Shown here: in pieces, positions 57,351 to 64,000 of the stretch
How the letters are laid out: each line of letters starts with the position of its first letter
How positions within the stretch are numbered: the first letter of the stretch is position 1
From: Rhizopus arrhizus
Taxonomy: Eukaryota > Mucoromycota > Mucoromycetes > Mucorales > Rhizopodaceae
Assembly: GCA_024220505.1 (NCBI GenBank)
Contig: JAKZZE010000009.1
Coordinates: forward strand, 1,436,001-1,500,000
Direction: 5' to 3'
DNA: 64,000 nucleotides
Position numbers and translations under genes: made by a program
The notes under the pieces: generated by a model
Seen by the model: the letters and a program-made list of their open reading frames with translations, nothing else
Told to the model about the DNA's origin: nothing
Databases searched by the model: none

Positions 57351-58705
57351 TTATGAATAACGAGGCCCTACGTATACAGGTGTTCCAGCAAGAGTGTACT
57401 TTCAAGAATCTATGAGGAACAATAAACAACATTACCAGCTTCTAACCTACCATATAATTTGGATCAAACACTAATCCATTCTTTAAGACCACTTGACGAT
57501 AGAAATCTAATAGTTTACCGTTATTGATGTCTGTAAATGGCAAACAATGAAGTTTCCTTTTAAACTTACTGCTACATTGATAACCTACGCTGCAGAATAT
57601 CTTATTGGGTTAAAAAGTGTAACGAGTAAAATGATTTATAGTCTTACCGGTGCGGGATATAGGTAGCAAACAACCCCCACTGTGTACAAGACATTTTAAT
57701 ACAATTGTACATGTGTGCTTTTCATAATTTACCTTATCACCACAACCATGCTGTCTTACAATCTCTAAAAATAACTCTTGCTCTTGTGCAGACCAGTCAT
57801 GTAACCATTGCTCTTCTCCTGGCTCATTATGTCTGTAAAAATATTGATTGGGATTCTTTTTAAACATTTTTAAAGCATCCGCCTATATATGTAAGCTCAA
57901 TGAGTATCTGTTTATGTTTGCATTAAAACTACCTTTGCATTAGATACGGTTCCTTTCTTTCTTTTCTTTCCTAAACCTGTGCTATCAGCATAGCTAAAGG
58001 TTCCGCCTCCGTTCTTTTCCCATGCTTCTCTTGCAGAAGCTTCGATTCCATATTTATGCATTATGACGGGGTTCACCCAACTACGAAAGTGTCCATCAAC
58101 CCTAATCGCTTTCTTTTTAATCTCTTCATCAAAATATTCTTCTCCAGCCAATAAGTGGTCGCTTGCGTTGCTTGTTGAGAATTCCGCCTTTTTTTTTTTA
58201 TTAGAACTTGAAGCTTGTTAGGCTTGACGCCTTTTTTTTTTTTACCTTGTTCTCCAGTGTGTCAGCAACATTCAAGTCAGCAACTTCGTCGTTTTGAGGA
58301 TCTTCTCCTTTAAGTCTTAATGACTTTCGAATGGGTCGTACCAGCTCTTTTTTTTTATTTGCTGTACGTGCTAATTTAGATTAACGAAGACTTTTCTTTC
58401 TATAAAAGTACCTTTATTTTGCACTTTACGTATTGTGGAGACTGGTCGGGTTTTGCTACTAATGAAGATCACAGTTTTTAATCGTTTACTTATAAGACCT
58501 TTTTCTTTCTTTCTTTCTCATGTACCTGTGCAGCGGGTTGACTTTTGCAATTTCCGTACGTGCCGAATCGATACCTAATTGTGACAGCAACTCCTTGTTC
58601 TGTTCGATATTCTTCAGGCGTTGTTTTTCTATTAAAGAATTGAGCTTTCATAAACTCAATTGATAGTTTACTTTGATTCATACCATAAACCGTGAGCTCA
58701 GTCAT
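57351..58705 (-). CDS. SANT/Myb-like domain protein with ten exons
   Basis: Ten exons (58705-58684, 58628-58526, 58458-58412, 58370-58246, 58187-57933, 57882-57733, 57679-57648, 57589-57570, 57530-57451, 57398-57351) give 293 residues. The product begins MTELTVYEKQRLKNIEQNKE, a start pattern seen in several conserved nuclear proteins of plants and fungi. A basic middle follows (VRPIRKSLRLKGE, GKKRKKG). The C-terminal half has PNQYFYRHNEPGEEQW, then DWSAQEQELFLEIVRQHGCG and KWGLFATYIPHRVGYQCS, which is a SANT/Myb-like unit, and ends TLAGTPVYVGPRYS. It probably binds DNA or chromatin; no characterised orthologue is named. Exon 8 is only 20 nt. The last acceptor (CTTGAAAG) is inferred because it restores frame into the conserved tail. 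Confidence 0.8.
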
Positions 58706-58871
58706 TGAAAGGAACCAAGAATAAAAGGAACGCGAAAAAGGGATCTGATGTAGTCTTTTGGTGTGGCTTAGATAATGCCTTACATGCAAAAACAGCAATG
58801 TTTTAAAGACAAAGTGTATAAATGATTTTATTTAAAATAAGGTACAGATAATATAAAGACAGTTTATTCTA

Positions 58872-59720
58872 TTAAAGTTGGTGAACTTGACCTTGATGAT
58901 AGTAGCTGATGAGGTCTACTTTAAATTCAGCAAGTTGATGATAGAAAAGCTTTAAAAGGTGTGCTTGGTTAGTAGTAAGAGTTTCTCCCTCTGTACAAAT
59001 AGTGTATGGTACAAGTAATGTAACGATACCATTCTTCAAAGATGTAGGCATGCCAAGTGATCTAATAAGAGGTTCCATATTGTGTGGCATAGGGTCAGCA
59101 CCACGTTTAACAGGCCCTTCAGGAAGAGTGACGGTCTGGGTAGCAATAGCTCCAGAGCGAGCATAATCAGGATGCACAAATTCATCGAAATATGTCTGAA
59201 CTTCTTTAGGGTCTTTGTTAGTGAAAAGCATTCCTACTTCGTTTGACAAATCCTAACAATGAACATTAGCATTTTTTTTTTCGTTCAGGCTGGATGTCTT
59301 TCTTCTTTACCTTTGCTATTCCGGATAAACCTTCTTTGTATTCTGTTTCGGGAGAAGTACCAAGACCCTTGGCCATGACACGATTTTTGCCGTAAAAGAA
59401 TCGAGAATCTTTAAAATCATTACGGATTTCTTTCAAAAAGGTATTACGCATATCTTTAACTGAGAACAAGTACAAGTAGCTATAGTTGTCAACACATTCT
59501 TGAACCTAGTCAATGAGGCCTATGTTAGTTCACAGGTATACTTTATGATCTATTAGGCTTTACATCATTGATCAACTTTTCTTTTCCTTCTCTACCCTTC
59601 TTATCAGTTTTGGTTAAAGAAACTAAAGTAAGCAAAGAACAATTTAAAACTTAGATTTTATATTTAACTGGCTTTTTTTATTTGACATTTACCAACTGTG
59701 CTACGTTTTGATTTAGGCAT
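58872..59720 (-). CDS. MRT4: Ribosome assembly factor Mrt4 (uL10 family)
   Basis: Four exons (59720-59693, 59622-59564, 59505-59311, 59252-58872) give 220 residues. It starts MPKSKRSTVVSLTKTDKKGR, the standard Mrt4 opening. It continues with YLFSVKDMRNTFLKEIRNDF and RFFYGKNRVMAKGLG. The later part has GMLFTNKDPKEVQTYF, DYARSGAIATQTVTLPEGP and PHNMEPLIRSLGMPT. Mrt4 resembles ribosomal stalk protein P0 and holds its site on pre-60S particles in the nucleus until P0 replaces it. Length matches yeast Mrt4 (236). It lies 166 bases downstream of... the start of the neighbouring SANT/Myb gene, both on the minus strand. Confidence 0.95.
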
Positions 59721-59840
59721 TTTTTTTTGTTTGTGAAGAAAGAGGGAATCTTTTTTTTTTCTTTTTCCAAGCAGTAATTGTGTTTGTGACGTTTTGTTTT
59801 AATCAGCCACATGTCAGCGCTGCATAAAAATTTGCTAGTG

Positions 59841-61320
59841 TTAAAATTTATCAGTTGTCAAACCGCACTTTTTTGCCCATAAGCTTAGCTTATGAAACTT
59901 TGATATCTTTTCATTTTGATGCAGATTTATAGACAAGTCTGATATGGATCTTCTATTTAACGTATTTTCTGTGCTTTCTGTGTATAATACAGGTGAACTA
60001 ATTGTTCTGCTTAATAAAGATTCTTGAGGAATATTGTCAAAGGCAATTTTAAAATCAAAAAATCTAGGCTCATCTTTCATTAAAGGTGAAATAGGTGGTA
60101 TATCTGGTAAGTCGAGTTGAGCTTGATCATTTTTCTTTGCAAAAAATGAATGTGACAATGCGGTTGTTGAATCAATTCGTTTACAAGGATCAAACTTTAG
60201 TAAGCTTGTCAATAAATCTATACCTTCTGAAGGAACGCTTGTTGAATTTAATATATGCAAGAAGGAACCAAATGGAGTAGTGTTCTAGCAAAACCAGAAG
60301 TTCAGATTGACAATAAAACCTGACTTTCTTTTTCTTTTTTTACCCGAGGAAATTGGAAACCTAGCTTTTGAGCTAGTTTAACCCCTTCTTTCCATTCACC
60401 GCCCAAGCCAATAATAGAAGGTGGACTGGAATATACAATAGAAGAAGATAATAAATCTATTCTTGATTTTTTCTTTTTTACTATAGTGCCTGGGCTGCCT
60501 AACACTTCAAAAATGCGGTATAATTGATCAACCTCAGATTGACCAGGGAATAAAGGATCAAGTGTGATGAGTTCGGCAAATATAGTACCAACAGCCCATA
60601 AATCGATTGGGTAAGAATAATTGTTGGATTTTAATAATACTTCAGGTGCTCTGTACCTAAAAAAAAGGAGAATATCAAAACCCTCTCTATGAAACCATTA
60701 AAGCAATTTTTTTATATTACCATCGCGTACTGACATAGTCTGTAAATGGTGGTCTACTGTTCAAGCACTTGGCTAGTCCAAAATCTGCTAGTTTTAGAGT
60801 CAAGCTACCATCATTTGATATGGAAATTAGTAGATTTTCGGGCTTGATATCTCTGTGAAATATATGCTCTTTATAGTGTATGTGCGATAAAGCAGCCAAC
60901 ATTTGATATAGGATGGATTTGATTTCTTCAAGTTCAATAAACTTATTCAACACTTTTCTTTCATTTATAAATTGATATAAGTTGCCAAAATCCAAGTACT
61001 CCATTACAAAGTACAATTCATTTGATGAACTTAGAAATGTGTCATATAATTGAACAATATTCGGATGAGGTCTCATTGCTTTCAACATTTTGTATTCTGT
61101 CAATCTTCCACATTCTGCTGAGCTTTTGAACTTTTCCTTCATAACTTTAATAGCAACCTAAACATGAAAGTTTACTTCTACAAAATTATAAATACAGCTG
61201 CATATATTTTACTATTTCATTTGTGTTTTTATTTTGTGCTTTATGCACAGAACCAAATGATCCAATCCCAATCAAATCAAGAAATTCATAGTTTTCATAC
61301 GAATGCCCTTGTCTTGCCAT
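59841..61320 (-). CDS. Ser/Thr protein kinase of the MAK/ICK (RCK) family
   Basis: Four exons (61320-61213, 61157-60721, 60656-60344, 60284-59841) give 433 residues. Motifs are [15 protein letters not shown] (Lys40), [19 protein letters not shown] and the activation loop [13 protein letters not shown], with Thr175 and Tyr177 as a TxY dual phosphorylation site. [23 protein letters not shown] follows. The TDY loop and CMGC features place it with MAK/ICK/MOK kinases. Fungal relatives include Ime2 and S. pombe Mde3/Pit1, which act in meiosis or sporulation. The short C-terminal tail after the kinase domain has no recognised motif. It is the last of three minus-strand genes in a row and lies 120 bases upstream of MRT4. 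Confidence 0.9.
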
Positions 61321-64000
61321 AACAAAAGCTATAAAAAGAAGGAAGAAAAAAACGAAAATAACAAAATAAAATAAATGCGGAAAAAGGATATAAAATACAA
61401 TTTGGTTATTTCATAAAAAAGCTTCTTTAAACTACATTTTATTCGTAGTTCATGTGGACTTTTTTCTATTCTGCAGGATCGTCTTTCGGCAGTTAGACTA
61501 CATACTACATAAAAAATAGCTAAATTATGGTAGATGAAGATAAGAACCACTGAAAAGTACATGCTTAAATATACTCCGCAACTTTGCTTCCAATTCAACA
61601 TCAACGCAAAAAATACAGTTTTTTTCCATTTGAGATTAAGATTAAAAAATAAAAATAAAGTTTGAAAGAAGACATCTATTTCTTTTATTGCTATTTGTAA
61701 ATAATTTCTTTTTTGTTGAATACCGCTTTTTATAGTCATACTATAAATACATGCAGCAAATAAAAGCCTTTTAAAAAAAAAGACATCTATTCCAAAGAGT
61801 CTTTGAATGCATGAACTACGATTGATAACCCTTTATGATGATTTTTTGACAAACAATACCAACTCTTAAATTTAAAGTATTGTAACCAAAGTGAATCTGA
61901 TGTTATTCTTGATATTTGACTAGGTTACTTCAATTGAGATCAAAAAGGGCAAGTGTGAAGATATTAAAAATATCTTTAACAGCGCTGATTCATAGTAATT
62001 GTGCAAATCGATCTGTTGGTCATTCCTATCGTATCTATACAAGAAATCTATAATGTTGGTAACAGAATTTGTTATATTACAATCGGTTGCACTCTATCAT
62101 TTTTGGCCTGGCTTCATTCTCATTCATTTTCGCATTTCTTTTCTTGGTAACTAACTGAGAAATTCCCTGTTTAGTTGATCTATATTGCTTTGCTTCAGAG
62201 GTTCGATTTTTGAAAATTGGTTTAATCATAGGCTGTGGTACATTCAATAACACTAATTTTGACACCTTTTTGGGTACTCACTTTAATATTGGCTGGCTAT
62301 CCGTTCAAAGGCCAAGTATGTCGTCTAATCTGGTGAGAGTAGAATCCTGTTTTGTTAATGGGGAGATACACAACTGGCTGTACGAAGTAGGCCAGTTGTA
62401 TTTCAGTGTGTGACAACATCTACCCATAACTCCAATACATGTGCTGCATCTCTACACTTAGTATGAATTCTTGCTTCCTTCATAGACAGCCTATGTTTTC
62501 TAGCCAAATGATTTTGGATAGATTATATAACCATTTTTAAGTCAGTAAATATTGAAGAGACAAATGGAGAGTCTCATTATATATTGTCTAGCCAAAAATT
62601 TTAATGAAGAATACTAATAAATTATCAAAACAAAGCTCTATTGGTGAAAAATTAAGTCTTGAAGGCTCTACTACTTCTTTCGTTGATTTTGTCAATAAAT
62701 ATGCCAAAAATGTTATCAATAATGATAGAAATGCCACTAACTTTGCTTTTGACAAGGCATAGCAAAGGAATGGAAGCAAATGTTTCCCTATTGACTTTAT
62801 AAAGGATTATGTTGATGAAGGGATTATTAGTCTTATGTATATTGTTAAAAATGCTAGCAAGACTACGTTTTAAAGGTTTCAAGGATTAGAAAAAACCACT
62901 TAACATATTAATTTTATCAGCAAACATTTTGATAATGAATAAAAGATAAATAAAGCCACTATATTTAGAGGTTAAGTATTTTTTGATCCCAAGCAAAAAC
63001 AGAATATTTAAAGATATATACATTCATAAAAAAAGAAGGTTAAATCCATTCAATGATTAATTAGTCGTCTTGTTTCGTAGGGAGTCGATGGTGAATATAA
63101 AATATGGTTATTGAATAAGACAATAAATGATATTGCAAGCATGCTGATGATGAGTAATTTAAGCTTGAATGGCGCATCTGAGCTTATTCATTCATTTTCT
63201 TTTAAAAAGTTGATGTAACTTTTATTTTTAGTATAAGGCTTTACTATTTTTTCATAATCATTCCAAAAAAAGAGGATTTGAAATGGTTCATATAGAGCAA
63301 AGTTGTATTATTTACAATATAACAATGGCTTAAAGCTTCTCAAATTTGGTCAGTGGCTATGTTGCTTAACAGAAATGCTACAAGCCAAAGGATAAGGTTG
63401 AAATCCGCTTACAAATTCATGGCTTGTTTATGCATGCCATTTGTGCACTCTAAACATTTTCGCCTAATAAAATCGTCTTTTCCTTTACCATCACCTGCAA
63501 AATGAATTTTCGTAATAAAAAGCAAAAAGCTTTCAAAAAAGCCTGATAAAAATTATCATTTTGTATCCAAAAGAAATTAATATACTTGATTGGAAGTTGT
63601 TGATCCCCGTGAAAATTTGTCGATCAGTGTACAGTTAAACAATTAACTATTTATATAATTAAAAAGCGAAAAGGGGTAGGCAAAAATATGCATGGCGCAT
63701 ATAGTAAGGATTTAGCAGCATCTTTATGAATAGTAGAAGAAAAAAGAAAAACATCAGATAAGCAAAACTAAAAAGCTTCTTTCAACTTTAGTTTTGTCAA
63801 GCTGGATTCCTATTAAGTGCAGCACAACATGTTATGAACCCCACTGCAATAATTGATGATGATTACCCATATTACAGATAAAGAACAATCCACTATTACT
63901 TTTTAAGGCGAGGGATGGAAAGGAGAAGGTTATTGCTTCATTAGAGTGTGCTGCCTTTATTTGGTTTAATTATTCTAAATTCTATTAGTTAAGGATCATC
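61321..64000. other. Terminal region without a supported gene
   Basis: Only fragments are seen. A 62-codon minus-strand frame at 62265-62077 is basic and ends at two stops. Plus-strand open pieces at 62593-62870 (for example SFVDFVNKYAKNVINNDR) contain stops. They look like decayed coding sequence of unknown family. The rest is AT-rich and shows no RNA gene or repeat that I can identify. Confidence 0.45.

Noticed and set aside
62077..62413. Possible C-terminal end of an RNA-guided nuclease (Fanzor/TnpB-like), suggested by Lys/Arg-rich peptide
   Set aside because: No Cys4 zinc finger, no RuvC-type acidic motifs and no open upstream region; the peptide is too short and degenerate.
1..64000. 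tRNA or rRNA genes
   Set aside because: I scanned for the T-arm GGTTCRA-type box and paired stems and found no convincing set; a dedicated covariance search would be decisive.

Overview
The window is AT-rich fungal nuclear DNA, most likely from a Mucoromycota (Mucorales-type) species. Genes are split by short GT-AG introns of about 50-60 nt. They include standard eukaryotic housekeeping genes: an mRNA capping enzyme, Mrt4, an Spb4-type helicase, mitochondrial cytochrome b5 reductase and a PKA catalytic subunit. Several degenerate repeat families look like ones I know from Mucorales. No bacterial operon, rRNA, tRNA or CRISPR array was found. Exon joins were worked out by hand from splice signals and from keeping the reading frame, so each multi-exon model is a prediction.

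Layout. 0.3-13 kb: two paralogous arrestin-like genes, a fatty-acid dioxygenase (Ppo/linoleate diol synthase type, without the P450 half), and transposon debris: a Tc1-type transposase remnant, a 420-bp repeat present twice, and a decayed non-LTR reverse transcriptase. 13-19 kb: PKA catalytic subunit, a Rax1-like RGS membrane protein and an MFS transporter. 19.7-21.4 kb: a complete, apparently young Tc1/mariner element with perfect 162-bp inverted repeats and a TA duplication. 22-30 kb: a 2318-residue hybrid histidine kinase. 30-37 kb: an SMP-domain lipid-transfer protein, a Hos4-like ankyrin protein and Mcr1-type cytochrome b5 reductase. 38-43.4 kb: a graveyard of retrotransposon ORF1-like sequence, a lineage-specific repeated gene family and another transposase fragment. 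43.6-61.3 kb: dense housekeeping block with bleomycin hydrolase, Spb4, a PPR protein, two SANT/Myb-like proteins, capping guanylyltransferase with a very long tail, Mrt4 and a MAK/RCK-type kinase. 61.3-64 kb: no supported gene.

Functional themes. Signalling genes (PKA, hybrid histidine kinase, RGS protein, MAK-like kinase, arrestins) and ribosome or RNA biogenesis genes (Spb4, Mrt4, capping enzyme, PPR) are well represented, but neighbouring genes are not evidently co-regulated. The most distinctive signal not explained by ordinary gene content is inside the Tc1/mariner inverted repeats. There, six copies of a WTAAGAGA motif recur every 22-23 bp at each end, an iteron-like array probably used by the transposase.
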